Shown in pieces: positions 42,025-50,638 of a stretch of 60,683 nt of DNA. The notes under the pieces are model-generated. The model saw only the letters and a program-made list of their open reading frames with translations, was not told the DNA's origin and did no database searches. The translations under genes and the position numbers were made by a program. The number at the start of each line of letters is the position of its first letter. Positions within the stretch are counted from its first letter, which is position 1. Location: contig NZ_BAEI01000007.1 in the NCBI RefSeq assembly GCF_000241325.1, positions 1 through 60,683 on the forward strand, in the 5' to 3' direction. The DNA comes from Gordonia polyisoprenivorans NBRC 16320 = JCM 10675. Lineage in GTDB: Bacteria > Actinomycetota > Actinomycetes > Mycobacteriales > Mycobacteriaceae.

Positions 42025-42891
42025 CTACGGAGTGGGGCCCACCGCCGCAGGCAACTCCGGATCGGCGGACCACTGCGACCACGACCCCGGGAACAAGGTG
42101 CCCGAGAACCCGGCGATGGCCAGCGCCGCGAGCTCGTGCGCGGCGTTGATTCCCGATCCGCAGTACGCGATGACCTGCGCATTCTCGGCGACCCCGGCCT
42201 CGGTGAACCGTTCGCGCAGCTGCTCGGGCGACAGGAACCGCCCGTCGTCGGCGAGATTCCCGGCCGTCGGGACGCTGACGGCGCCGGGCACATGTCCGGC
42301 GCGGGGATCCATCGGTTCGGTCTCCCCGCGATACCGTTCGCCGGCGCGGGCATCGAGGATGACAACGTCGTCGCGGCCGTCCCGGATCTCCGAGGACAGT
42401 CGCGCGACCTCGTCGAGCGACACCTGCGGGAGTTCGCCGCCGGTCAGGGTGACGGTGCCGGGACGCGCGGCGGTGTCGCCGGCGGAGACACGCATCCCGG
42501 CCGAGCGCCAGGCGTCGAGCCCGCCGTCGAGCATCCTGACGTCGGTGTGCCCGGCCCAGGTCAGCAACCACCATGCGCGGGCCGCCGCCAGGTTGCCGAT
42601 GTCGTCGTAGACCACCACCGGCGACAAGTCGTCCACACCCCAGCGTCGCGCGGCGTCCTGCAGGCGATCCGACGACGGCAGCGGATGGCGCCCGAGTTCG
42701 GCCGACGGCGGGTCGGCCAGTTCGGAATCGAGATCGACGTAGACGGCTCCGGGGATGTGGCCCTCCCGATACCGCTCACGCCCATCTGTCCGCCCCAGCG
42801 CCCAGCGGACGTCGAGGATCACCGGCGGACGGTTCGAGAGCATCTCCTCGGTCAGTGCGTCGACGTCGATCAGGTTCTGCGCCATGAACAT
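42025..42891 (-). CDS. Thiosulfate/3-mercaptopyruvate sulfurtransferase (two-domain rhodanese)
   Basis: A 288-residue tandem rhodanese. The N-terminal inactive domain has ILDVRWALG and GHIPGAVYVDLDSEL; the C-terminal catalytic domain has DARAGERYRGETEP and the active-site loop YCGSGINA with the catalytic Cys. Transfers sulfane sulfur from thiosulfate or mercaptopyruvate. It starts directly after the TetR stop (TGA-ATG), so the two are one transcript and GAGGAG in the TetR end is its ribosome-binding site. Confidence 0.9.
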   Translation of the reverse strand: MFMAQNLIDVDALTEEMLSNRPPVILDVRWALGRTDGRERYREGHIPGAVYVDLDSELADPPSAELGRHPLPSSDRLQDAARRWGVDDLSPVVVYDDIGNLAAARAWWLLTWAGHTDVRMLDGGLDAWRSAGMRVSAGDTAARPGTVTLTGGELPQVSLDEVARLSSEIRDGRDDVVILDARAGERYRGETEPMDPRAGHVPGAVSVPTAGNLADDGRFLSPEQLRERFTEAGVAENAQVIAYCGSGINAAHELAALAIAGFSGTLFPGSWSQWSADPELPAAVGPTP

Positions 42892-43527
42892 TCACTCCTC
42901 TGTCGTCGGGGTGGCAGCCGACTCCGTTTCGCCGCCGCGGGCCGCGATGACCGCGGGGGCCATGACCGCAGCGAGGTCGGCGGCGACATCGCGGTCGCTC
43001 TCGGGCGGCATCGCCACGTAACTCAGCGCCATGCGCGTGATCGCCCGCGCGATACACACCGCGTCGTCGTCGGCGAGACCAAGCCACGAGGTGGTGAGCA
43101 TGTCGGTGAGACGCGCGCTCGCGGTCGTGATCAGCGGCGCGGCATCGGTGGTGATCAGCCGCAGCAGATCCGGCTTCGCCTCACCACGCTGCAGCGAGGT
43201 GATGAGCGGGTCGGCCGCGGCCACGGCGAAGAAGGCGGCGAATGCATCGTGCAATGCGCCATGGATATCGTGTGGGCGCTCGGCAACCGTCGACGCGACG
43301 ATGCCGGCGAATTCCGTGGCCAAGCGCATCGCATACGCCTGCGCCAGTCCGTGGCGGGAACCGAACTCGTTGTACACGGTTTGCCGTCCGACGCCCGATT
43401 TCCGGGCGACGTCGGCCATCGTGATCGACGGCCAATCCTTTTCGACCAGCAGATCTCGCAGACCGTCGAGCAGAGTTGTGCGCAGGAGCGCCCTACTCGC
43501 CTCCGCATAGGTCTGTCGGGTGGTCAC
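42892..43527 (-). CDS. TetR-family transcriptional regulator
   Basis: A 211-residue TetR regulator: N-terminal helix-turn-helix ITMADVARKSGVGRQTVYNEFGSRHGL (about 35-62), then an all-helical ligand domain. Divergent from the CYP153-reductase gene, with a perfect 9-bp-arm palindrome in the 210-bp gap, so it most likely represses that gene and itself until a hydrocarbon or related ligand appears. It is coupled to the rhodanese gene downstream. Confidence 0.88.
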   Translation of the reverse strand: MTTRQTYAEASRALLRTTLLDGLRDLLVEKDWPSITMADVARKSGVGRQTVYNEFGSRHGLAQAYAMRLATEFAGIVASTVAERPHDIHGALHDAFAAFFAVAAADPLITSLQRGEAKPDLLRLITTDAAPLITTASARLTDMLTTSWLGLADDDAVCIARAITRMALSYVAMPPESDRDVAADLAAVMAPAVIAARGGETESAATPTTEE

Positions 43528-43657
43528 CTCGACGAGGTTACCGAGCCGGCCCCGCGTGCCGATCGCGAGAGTCGAGGTCCCACGGGCCGGTACGAATTCC
43601 GCGCGGCGGTCTCATCGATCTCCTGTCGATGGCCGAACCCGATCTGGGTTCGACCTC

Positions 43658-43682
43658 AAGACAAATAATCACAATTTGTCTT
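43658..43682. promoter_or_regulatory. Palindromic operator between TetR and CYP153 fusion
   Basis: AAGACAAAT, seven bases, ATTTGTCTT: a perfect inverted repeat with 9-bp arms. A further half-site GAGACAAAT lies at 43688-43696. The AT-rich site stands out from the GC-rich surroundings and lies 56 bp upstream of the P450 start, where the TetR regulator is expected to bind. Confidence 0.75.
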
Positions 43683-43737
43683 CGTAAGAGACAAATACTC
43701 TGCTATTGTCGAGCAACACCGAAACCCAGCGAAAGCG

Positions 43738-46206
43738 ATGGTTGTCATGCGCGTTGTCGATCGACTCATCAACAAAGCCCAGGTAGTGGTACCGATGGAA
43801 CGCCAAATCCAGGGTCTGCATCTGTTCCAGCGCGCCAAACGGCTGATGGTGGACGATGGCCAGCCACGCTTCGAGGCGTCGGAAATCCCCGACGTTGCGG
43901 ACTTGGATCTCACCGAGATCGACGTCAGCAATCCGTTCTTGTGGCGTCAAGGGCAGTGGCAGCCCTACTTCGCGAGGCTGCGAGACGAAGCGCCCGTGCA
44001 CTTTCGGGCTGACAGCGCTTTCGGTCCGTTCTGGTCGGTGACCCGCTACGACGACATCGTCTCCGTCGACAAGGACTTTCAGACCTTCTCTGCCGAACCC
44101 CAGATCATTCTCGGCGCGCCGCCCGAAGGACTCGATATCGAGATGTTCATCGCGATGGACCCGCCGCGCCACGACCAGCAACGCGCCGCGGTTCAGGGCG
44201 TTGTCGCTCCGCAGAATCTGGAGGAGATGGAGGGCCTGATTCGTTCGCGGGTCCAGGATGTCCTCGACGCGCTGCCGGTGGGTGAGCCGTTCGACTGGGT
44301 CGACCGGGTCAGTGTCGAGCTGACCTCACGGATGCTGGCCACACTGCTGGACTTCCCGTACGAGGACCGACGCAAGCTGGTGCAGTGGACCGACTTGGTG
44401 GCCACCAGTTCATCGGCCACCGGCGGGGTCAACAACACCGATGAGATCTATCGGGGCGCCGCCGACATGGCGCGGAGTTTCAGCGCACTGTGGCACGACA
44501 AGGCGGCTCGTCTGGCGGCCGGCGAGAAGCCCGGGTACGACCTGATCACACTCATGCAGCTCTCCGAAGACACCAAGGACCTGATCAACCGCCCGATGGA
44601 GTTCCTCGGCAACCTCGTGTTGCTGGTCGTGGGTGGTAACGACACCACACGCAACTCGATGACCGGCGGTGTGCTCGCGCTCAACCAGTTCCCGGAACAG
44701 TTCGACCGCCTTCGCACCAACCCGGGGCTCGTGCCGAAGCTGGTCCACGAGATCCTTCGATGGCAGACCCCGCTGGCCTACATGCGTCGGGTCGCCACCC
44801 GCGACACCGTGCTGAACGGCCAGTTCATCCGTCAGGGCGACAAGGTCGTGATGTGGTACGCCTCGGCGAATCGGGACGAGCGCACGTTCGACGACCCGGA
44901 CAGCTTTGTGATCGACCGGCGCAACGCCCGCCACCACCTTGCCTTCGGGATCGGCACGCACCGCTGCATGGGGAGCCGGCTGGCGGAGTTGCAGTTGCGC
45001 ATTCTGTGGGAGGAGCTGCTGACCCGATTCGACGACATCGAGGTCCTCGCGGAGCCGGAGCGCGTGCAGTCGAACTTCGTGCGGGGTTACAGCTCGATGA
45101 TGGTGCGCCTCACCCCGATCGGCGGTCGGCGGCCGGAGCCGGGCCCCTACCGCACACATCTACGCGAGGCCGGCGACAACGACTCTGCAGCACGCAGTTC
45201 GGCGGCACGCAGTTCAGTTCCCATGCCCGCACGGCCATCTCGTGGAAACCGTGGTGCAGCAATGCAGACGCTCGATCTGCGGGTGGCCCGCCGGCGGACC
45301 GCGGCCGAGGGTGTCGTCGAGCTCACCCTGACCGATCCCGCCGGCGGTTCGCTACCCGCCTGGACTCCGGGCTCGCACGTCGAGCTCCTGTTGCGTCCGG
45401 GGATGTCGAAGCACTACTCCCTGTGCGGAAATCCCGCAGACCGATCGTCATGGACTGTCGCGGTTCTGCGTGAACGCAACGGCCGCGGTGGATCCGAGTT
45501 CGTTCACGACGAGCTGACCGAGGGGTCGCACCTGCAGGTCAGGGGTCCCCGCAACCACTTCGCGCTCGTCGGCTCACCGCGATATCAGTTCATCGCCGGC
45601 GGCATCGGCATCACCCCGATACGCACCATGATCGCGGCGGCTCAGGCGGAAGGGGCCGAATGGAACCTGTTGTACTGCGGTCGGTCTCGGGACTCAATGG
45701 CATTTCTCGACGAACTGGGGGCCGACGATCGGGTGACGGTCTGGGCCGGTGACGAACACGGCGGGCGGTTCGATCTCGATGCGATCCTCGGCGAGCCGCG
45801 GGCCGACACCCTGGTCTACTGCTGCGGACCCGCCGCGCTGATGGACGCCATCGAGGAGAAGTGCGCAGCATGGCCGGACGGAAGCCTGCACCTCGAGCGG
45901 TTCGTGGCCGCGACCGGCGACGCACCCGAGGGCGCACTCGACTCCTTCGAGGTCGAGTGCGCGGTCTCGGGGGTGACTGTCACGGTCGAACAGGGCACGA
46001 CGATTTTCGCCGCGGTCGAGGAGGCCGGTGTCGACGTCATCGGGTCGTGCATGGAAGGAATCTGCGGTACATGTGAGGCCGATGTTCTCGGCGGCGCCCC
46101 CGACCATCGCGACTCCGTGCTGTCACGTGCCGAACGCGAACGCGGCGACACGGTCATGACCTGCGTCTCCCGATCACTCTCGCCGAAGCTGGTGCTCGAC
46201 CTGTAG
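43738..46206 (+). CDS. cyp153A: CYP153A-type P450 fused to a phthalate-dioxygenase-type reductase
   Basis: An 822-residue two-part protein in one uninterrupted frame. Residues 1-470 are a CYP153A alkane/fatty-acid terminal hydroxylase: VVPMERQIQGLHLFQRAKRL, IDVSNPFLWRQGQWQPYF, MFIAMDPPRHDQQRAAVQG, I-helix GGNDTTRNSMTGG, TPLAYMRRVATRD, and heme Cys410 in FGIGTHRCMGSRLAELQ. A Ser/Ala/Pro-rich linker (about 475-508) leads to a reductase from Met509: FMN-binding YSLCG region, NAD-binding GGIGITPIRTM near 620, and a C-terminal [2Fe-2S] plant-type cluster C771-x4-C-x2-C and Cys near 809. CYP153 enzymes normally need separate ferredoxin and reductase; this one should be self-sufficient. Controlled by the divergent TetR. 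Confidence 0.93.
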   Translation: MVVMRVVDRLINKAQVVVPMERQIQGLHLFQRAKRLMVDDGQPRFEASEIPDVADLDLTEIDVSNPFLWRQGQWQPYFARLRDEAPVHFRADSAFGPFWSVTRYDDIVSVDKDFQTFSAEPQIILGAPPEGLDIEMFIAMDPPRHDQQRAAVQGVVAPQNLEEMEGLIRSRVQDVLDALPVGEPFDWVDRVSVELTSRMLATLLDFPYEDRRKLVQWTDLVATSSSATGGVNNTDEIYRGAADMARSFSALWHDKAARLAAGEKPGYDLITLMQLSEDTKDLINRPMEFLGNLVLLVVGGNDTTRNSMTGGVLALNQFPEQFDRLRTNPGLVPKLVHEILRWQTPLAYMRRVATRDTVLNGQFIRQGDKVVMWYASANRDERTFDDPDSFVIDRRNARHHLAFGIGTHRCMGSRLAELQLRILWEELLTRFDDIEVLAEPERVQSNFVRGYSSMMVRLTPIGGRRPEPGPYRTHLREAGDNDSAARSSAARSSVPMPARPSRGNRGAAMQTLDLRVARRRTAAEGVVELTLTDPAGGSLPAWTPGSHVELLLRPGMSKHYSLCGNPADRSSWTVAVLRERNGRGGSEFVHDELTEGSHLQVRGPRNHFALVGSPRYQFIAGGIGITPIRTMIAAAQAEGAEWNLLYCGRSRDSMAFLDELGADDRVTVWAGDEHGGRFDLDAILGEPRADTLVYCCGPAALMDAIEEKCAAWPDGSLHLERFVAATGDAPEGALDSFEVECAVSGVTVTVEQGTTIFAAVEEAGVDVIGSCMEGICGTCEADVLGGAPDHRDSVLSRAERERGDTVMTCVSRSLSPKLVLDL

Positions 46207-46276
46207 GCCTGCAGCCGCAACCCGAGATCACCGCAGGGCAGACGGCGGTCGGCGCCGTGGCCGTACGATCGGGCGT

Positions 46277-46568
46277 ATGAAGCAGGCTGACGGCGAGTAC
46301 TACGTGACCGCGCAAGAAGTGGCGGCGTTCGAGGAATCGCGGCAAGCGCTACTGGTACATGCGGGAGGACGGATCGACCGACCTCTACCTCGACGATCTC
46401 GAGATCACCCACGGCTGGCCGATCTTCCTGATGGAACGCGACGCCGCATGGTTCGCCAAGTGGGACGGCGACTACGAGAAGGCCGTCGAGACCGATCTGA
46501 ACCCGCACCTCATCAAGAACTTCGAGGAACTCCTGACGCAGGGCAACTGGCCGCACGACCAGGACTGA
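46277..46568 (+). pseudogene. Small hypothetical gene, apparently frameshifted
   Basis: Two overlapping frames look like halves of one 97-residue protein: MKQADGEYYVTAQEVAAFEES (from 46277) and RGKRYWYMREDGSTDLYLDD up to TQGNWPHDQD (ending 46568). They join if the sequence TCGCGGC at about 46338-46344 were two bases longer (an extra CG). The second half alone could start at ATG 46359 but has no ribosome-binding site. No domain is recognised. Whether it is a mutation or an assembly error is open. Confidence 0.45.
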
Positions 46569-46587
46569 CCAGCGACCGTCGACGAAG

Positions 46588-46606
46588 TTGGGGTAGCCTA
46601 ACTTCA
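46588..46606 (-). promoter_or_regulatory. IdeR/DtxR iron box at the siderophore-interacting protein gene
   Basis: The reverse strand reads TGAAGTTAGGCTACCCCAA, matching 15 of 19 positions of the IdeR consensus with the GTTAGGCTA core intact. It ends 2 bp before ATG 46609 and therefore covers the promoter of what appears to be a leaderless transcript. Predicts repression by IdeR with iron. Confidence 0.75.
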
Positions 46607-46608
46607 TC

Positions 46609-47493
46609 ATGGGTTTCTCGTTCGCGACAGTCACCGGTACCGACGACCTCACCCCGCACATCCGGCGGGTACACCTGCACGTCGAAGATCTCGCCCGTCT
46701 ACCACTGCCCGGCGGGCCCGACGACGCCGTGGGCCTCTACTTTCCCGAACCCGGCCGAAACCGCCCTCCCGCAATGGAATTACGCGACGAGGTGTGGGGA
46801 TATCACGACCTCGACCAGCCGCCGGAGGGCCGTAACTACACCATCCGTTCCGTCGACCACCGAACCGCGACCGTCGACGTCGACTTCGTCATCCACTCGC
46901 GTGGTCCGGCGACGCTCTGGGCCCAACGAGCCGACATCGGTGACGCGGTGGCGATGTCGCACGCGCGCGGCTGGTACCGGCCCGCGCCGGGCACCGACTG
47001 GCTCCTGCTGGGAACCGATCTCGCCGGATTACCGGCCGCCGCCCGCATTCTCGACGAGCTCGCCACCGATCCGCGGCCGGTGACCCTGGTGGTCGAGGTG
47101 ATCGACGAGGACGACCTCGCCTATCTGGGCCGACCCACCGACGGCGTCGAGGTCATCAGCCTGATCGGCAGCGGCAACGGTATCTCGGCGAGCCGCTTGG
47201 GCACGACCATCGCCGCACTCGACTTTCCCGCCGGGAACGGATACTGCTGGTTCGCCGGCGAGGCCGCCGAATCCCGAACGGTGCGCAAACACTTTCGCCG
47301 CGAACACCATTGGCCCGCCGACCGCTACGACATCATCGGCTACTGGCGCTACGACGGTGAGGCGTGGGCCCGACGCTACGCCGAGCACGGCGACGAGCTG
47401 CTCGCGGTGTATGAGCAGGCGATCGCCGACGGCAAGGGCGAGAAGCGCGCTGCCGAGGAATTCGACGAGGCGCTCGAACGGGCCGGACTGTGA
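46609..47493 (+). CDS. Siderophore-interacting protein (FAD ferric-siderophore reductase)
   Basis: A 294-residue SIP-family flavoprotein that frees iron by reducing ferric siderophores: FAD-binding barrel with PPEGRNYTIRSVD (the R-x-Y-S/T family motif), then an NAD(P)-binding half with LLLGTDLAGLPAAARIL and GYCWFAGEAAESRTVRKHF, and GYWRYDGEA near the end. No ribosome-binding site; an IdeR box lies over the promoter, so expression should rise in iron starvation. No siderophore synthesis or uptake genes are beside it. Confidence 0.9.
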   Translation: MGFSFATVTGTDDLTPHIRRVHLHVEDLARLPLPGGPDDAVGLYFPEPGRNRPPAMELRDEVWGYHDLDQPPEGRNYTIRSVDHRTATVDVDFVIHSRGPATLWAQRADIGDAVAMSHARGWYRPAPGTDWLLLGTDLAGLPAAARILDELATDPRPVTLVVEVIDEDDLAYLGRPTDGVEVISLIGSGNGISASRLGTTIAALDFPAGNGYCWFAGEAAESRTVRKHFRREHHWPADRYDIIGYWRYDGEAWARRYAEHGDELLAVYEQAIADGKGEKRAAEEFDEALERAGL

Positions 47494-47522
47494 ACCCCGC
47501 ACCCGTTGGAGTACCTGGCGAT

Positions 47523-48386
47523 TCAGTACCTCGCGATCTGACCGTCCTTGGGGGCGCGATACATTCGCCACAGCACTCGTGGGACAGCCCGCAATGGCGC
47601 GGCCCGCGGCCAGTCCCGGGCGCGCAGCAATGCCTCGGTACCACCGTCGACGGTGATCACCGATCCGGCCATGAAATCCGCGGCAGGTGAGAGCATCAGC
47701 ATCACCCACTGCGTGATCTGCTCCGGTGTTCCATACTCGCGCAACGGAATCGGGAAGGACCGGACGTTCTTCGACGACGCGCCGGTCAGTTGCGACTGTA
47801 GCAGCGGGGTCATCACCGGCCCGGGGGCGATGATGTTGACCGCGATCCCCTCCCCCGCCCATTCGGGGCGGGTGCCGTGCACGCGACACCATCGGGTGAC
47901 CGCGATCTTCGACGCCGCGTACGCCGCGGGACCCGACAGCGCCTTACCCCGCCTGCGCAGGATCCGGGTGGCCCCCTCGGTGTCGCCGGCCTCGAGTCGG
48001 GCGACCGCGCGGCGTGGGACGAGCGGCGTCGCGGTCGTCGAATTGGAACCGAAGACAACCACTTTCGACTTCTCACCGGTGGCGAGCAGTGGGCGAAAGG
48101 CGGTGAGCAGGTCGGTCACCCCGAGGAGGTTCACCTCGACGATGGTGCGTTCGGCCCCGCGCGCCGGGCCGAGACCGGCCGCGAGGACGGCTCCGGCGAG
48201 TGCGCCCTCGGCCCGGTCCAGGACCGCGGCGATCGCCGACGCACGCCCGTGCGGCGTCGAGAGGTCCGCGGTCACCTCGGCGCCGTCCCGATCGATCCCG
48301 ATCACGGTGTGCCCGGCCGCCCGCAACGAATCGGCAACCGCCGCACCCATTCCCGACGCCGATCCGCTCACCACGTATGTCCCCAC
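47523..48386 (-). CDS. Short-chain dehydrogenase/reductase (hydroxysteroid-dehydrogenase-like)
   Basis: A 287-residue SDR: SGSASGMGAAVADSL cofactor motif, acidic Asp-37 region IDRDGAEV favouring NAD, catalytic Ser in VFGSNST, and Y-x3-K in AYAASKIAV. A C-terminal GSVITVDGGTEAL strand and a basic tail complete it. Resembles 3-alpha-hydroxysteroid-type SDRs. Convergent with the siderophore-interacting gene. Confidence 0.82.
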   Translation of the reverse strand: MGTYVVSGSASGMGAAVADSLRAAGHTVIGIDRDGAEVTADLSTPHGRASAIAAVLDRAEGALAGAVLAAGLGPARGAERTIVEVNLLGVTDLLTAFRPLLATGEKSKVVVFGSNSTTATPLVPRRAVARLEAGDTEGATRILRRRGKALSGPAAYAASKIAVTRWCRVHGTRPEWAGEGIAVNIIAPGPVMTPLLQSQLTGASSKNVRSFPIPLREYGTPEQITQWVMLMLSPAADFMAGSVITVDGGTEALLRARDWPRAAPLRAVPRVLWRMYRAPKDGQIARY

Positions 48387-48396
48387 ACGTTCTCCC

Positions 48397-48969
48397 TCAG
48401 CCGTGGTTGCGCGAACGCGCTCCCCGTTGTTCTGCTCGCAGCGTACGGTCGTAGGCCTCGTTGAAAGCGCGCAGTTCGCGCAACAGGACTTCCGGGGTAC
48501 CGGGGTCGAGATCGGCGAAGACCTGTTTGAGGCGACTCACCCGCAGCATGCCGTCATGGGTGAATGCGGCCCGTCCGCTTTCGGTCGGGCGGATGAGCCT
48601 GCTCATCGAGCCCTCGACGTCGAAGCGTTCGAGGTAGCCGAGTTTGATCGCGGCGTTGACCTGCCGGTTGACCGTGGACTGTTCGAGGTCGAGTTCGTCG
48701 GTGAGTTCCCGCAGGGTCCGTGCACGGCCGTCGGAGAGGACGAGCAGGATCGCGAACGCCGAGCTCTCGAGTACCGACTCGGCGGGGTGTTCGCTCTTGC
48801 GTCGATGAAAGCGGCTGAGTTCCTCGACGATGTCGCGGTAGAGCGGGGACGGCCACGGTGCGTGGTCGGCCCCGTCGAAGGTCACCGGCGCCGGACGTGA
48901 CGTGCCGTTGCGCTCACCCTCGCGGAATCCGCCCACTGCGACCTCTTTCGACATCCGGCTCACCGACAT
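48397..48969 (-). CDS. MarR-family transcriptional regulator
   Basis: A 190-residue regulator with a MarR winged helix: FAILLVLSDGRARTLRELTDELDLEQSTVNRQVNAAIKLGYLERF and wing DVEGSMSRLIRPTESG. The first 30 residues are flexible; ATG 48954 is an alternative start. It is divergent from the MFS exporter, with a double palindrome in the gap, so it most likely represses the exporter until a drug-like ligand binds. The SDR gene follows 10 bp downstream and is probably co-transcribed. Confidence 0.87.
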   Translation of the reverse strand: MSVSRMSKEVAVGGFREGERNGTSRPAPVTFDGADHAPWPSPLYRDIVEELSRFHRRKSEHPAESVLESSAFAILLVLSDGRARTLRELTDELDLEQSTVNRQVNAAIKLGYLERFDVEGSMSRLIRPTESGRAAFTHDGMLRVSRLKQVFADLDPGTPEVLLRELRAFNEAYDRTLRAEQRGARSRNHG

Positions 48970-49027
48970 TCTGCCGCAGCCGCCCGGTATGTCCGATTGA
49001 GGAGCCTCACGAGCTGCGCGGCTTGCA

Positions 49028-49055
49028 TATGTACCTTACATATGTACGCTACATA
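49028..49055. promoter_or_regulatory. Double palindromic operator between MarR and MFS genes
   Basis: Two perfect 6-bp inverted repeats, TATGTA-CCT-TACATA (49028-49042) and TATGTA-CGC-TACATA (49041-49055), sharing two bases with centres 13 bp apart. They end 16 bp before the exporter's ATG, just upstream of its AGGAGG. Expected to bind two MarR dimers side by side. Confidence 0.8.
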
Positions 49056-49071
49056 CAGCTTAGGAGGTGCG

Positions 49072-50622
49072 ATGTCAGACACCAATTCGTCGCCGGCAGC
49101 AGAGAACCCGGCACCAGTAGAGTCCGTTCCGCGCAACGGGTCGTCCAATGGCGCCGCGATCGCCACCGTCATCGCGCTGTGTTTCGGTGGCCTCGTCGCG
49201 TCCTTGATGCAGACGCTGGTCATCCCGATCCAGCCCGAGTTGCCCACCCTGCTGGGCACCTCCCATTCCAACGCGTCGTGGGTGATCACCGCGACATTGC
49301 TGGCCGCCGCGATCGCGATGCCCATCGCCGGCCGCCTCGGCGACATGTTCGGCAAGCAGCGCGTCCTGCTGGGCAGCGCCGCGCTCCTCGTCGCCGGTTC
49401 CATCGTGTGTGCCCTGAGCAGTTCGGTCATCCCGATGATCGCCGGCCGCGCGATCCAGGGCCTGGCCATGGGCTTCATCCCCGTCGGCATCAGCCTCATG
49501 CGTGAGGTCACCCCACCCAAGATCACCTCGATGGCGATCGCCGCGATGAGCGCAACGCTCGGTGTGGGTGGTGCGATCGGTCTGCCGCTGTCGGCGTGGA
49601 TCGCGCAGAGCTGGAACTGGCACGGCCTGTTCTGGGTGTCGGCGATCCTGTCGTTGGCAGTCCTCGCCCTGGTCGTCGTGGTGGTGCCGCACGTACCCGA
49701 CGCGGTCGGTGGGCGTCTGGACGTCGTTGGCGCGATCGGCCTGGCCATCGGCTTGTCGGCCGCACTCATCGCCGTGTCCAAGGGCAACGACTGGGGTTGG
49801 ACGTCGGGCACCACGCTCGGCACGCTGATCGGCGGTCTCGTCGTGCTCGGGGCGTGGGGTTTCTATCAGCTGCGAACCCCCGAACCGCTCGTCGACCTGC
49901 GGACCACCGCACGTCCGGCGGTCCTGCTCACCAACATCGCCGCCGTCGCCATCGGCTTCGGCATGATGGCGCAGTCGATCGTCATCCCGATGCTGCTCGA
50001 GATGGACGTGCGCACCGGAGTCGGACTCGGCCAGACCATGCTCGAGGCCGGCCTGTGGATGGCGCCCGGCGGACTGATGATGCTGGTCTTCGCCCCGGTC
50101 TCGGGCACGTTGATCAACAAGATCGGTGCCAATTACACCTTGGCCATCGGCGCGACGGTGCTCGGTGTGGGCTATCTGCTCGCGATGTTCCTGATGAACT
50201 CGCCGTGGCAGCTGATGATCGCGTCGATCATCGCCGCGTCGGGCGTCGGCATCGGCTATGCGGCGATGCCCACCTTGATCATGGGCGCGGTGCCGATGAC
50301 CGAGGCCGGTGCGGCCGTCGGACTCAACGGATTGATGCGCTCGATCGGCACCACCGTCTCCTCGGCGGTGATGGCGGTGCTGCTCACCACCTCGACGATC
50401 AGCATGGCGGGCAACGACATTCCCACCCATACGACGTTCAAGTGGTGCTTCCTGGTGGGTGCCGTCGCCGCGTTCGTCGGTGTGGCCATCACGCTGTGTA
50501 TCCCCAAGCGCGGCCCCAAGCCGACGCCGACGGGCGTGGTGATCGCCGACTCGGCAGCATCGGGCTCGGCGACACCAGGCTCGGCGACACCGGGCTCGGC
50601 AGCACCGGCCACCTCGCACTGA
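49072..50622 (+). CDS. DHA2-family MFS drug exporter
   Basis: A 516-residue exporter with 14 membrane helices of the EmrB/QacA type: after a 30-residue cytosolic start, QTLVIPIQPELPTLLGTS, the loop GRLGDMFGKQRVLLGS (motif A), and RAIQGLAMGFIPVGISLMREV (motif C area). It should pump hydrophobic compounds out with protons. ATG 49072 follows AGGAGG by 5 nt. The last 25 residues are a low-complexity SATPGSATPGSAAP tail. Controlled by the divergent MarR regulator. Confidence 0.88.
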   Translation: MSDTNSSPAAENPAPVESVPRNGSSNGAAIATVIALCFGGLVASLMQTLVIPIQPELPTLLGTSHSNASWVITATLLAAAIAMPIAGRLGDMFGKQRVLLGSAALLVAGSIVCALSSSVIPMIAGRAIQGLAMGFIPVGISLMREVTPPKITSMAIAAMSATLGVGGAIGLPLSAWIAQSWNWHGLFWVSAILSLAVLALVVVVVPHVPDAVGGRLDVVGAIGLAIGLSAALIAVSKGNDWGWTSGTTLGTLIGGLVVLGAWGFYQLRTPEPLVDLRTTARPAVLLTNIAAVAIGFGMMAQSIVIPMLLEMDVRTGVGLGQTMLEAGLWMAPGGLMMLVFAPVSGTLINKIGANYTLAIGATVLGVGYLLAMFLMNSPWQLMIASIIAASGVGIGYAAMPTLIMGAVPMTEAGAAVGLNGLMRSIGTTVSSAVMAVLLTTSTISMAGNDIPTHTTFKWCFLVGAVAAFVGVAITLCIPKRGPKPTPTGVVIADSAASGSATPGSATPGSAAPATSH

Positions 50623-50638
50623 CCCCGCGCTCGGCCCG

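Noticed and set aside
48997..49071. 25-residue extension of the MFS exporter
   Set aside because: It would run through the double operator, and the AGGAGG precedes ATG 49072.
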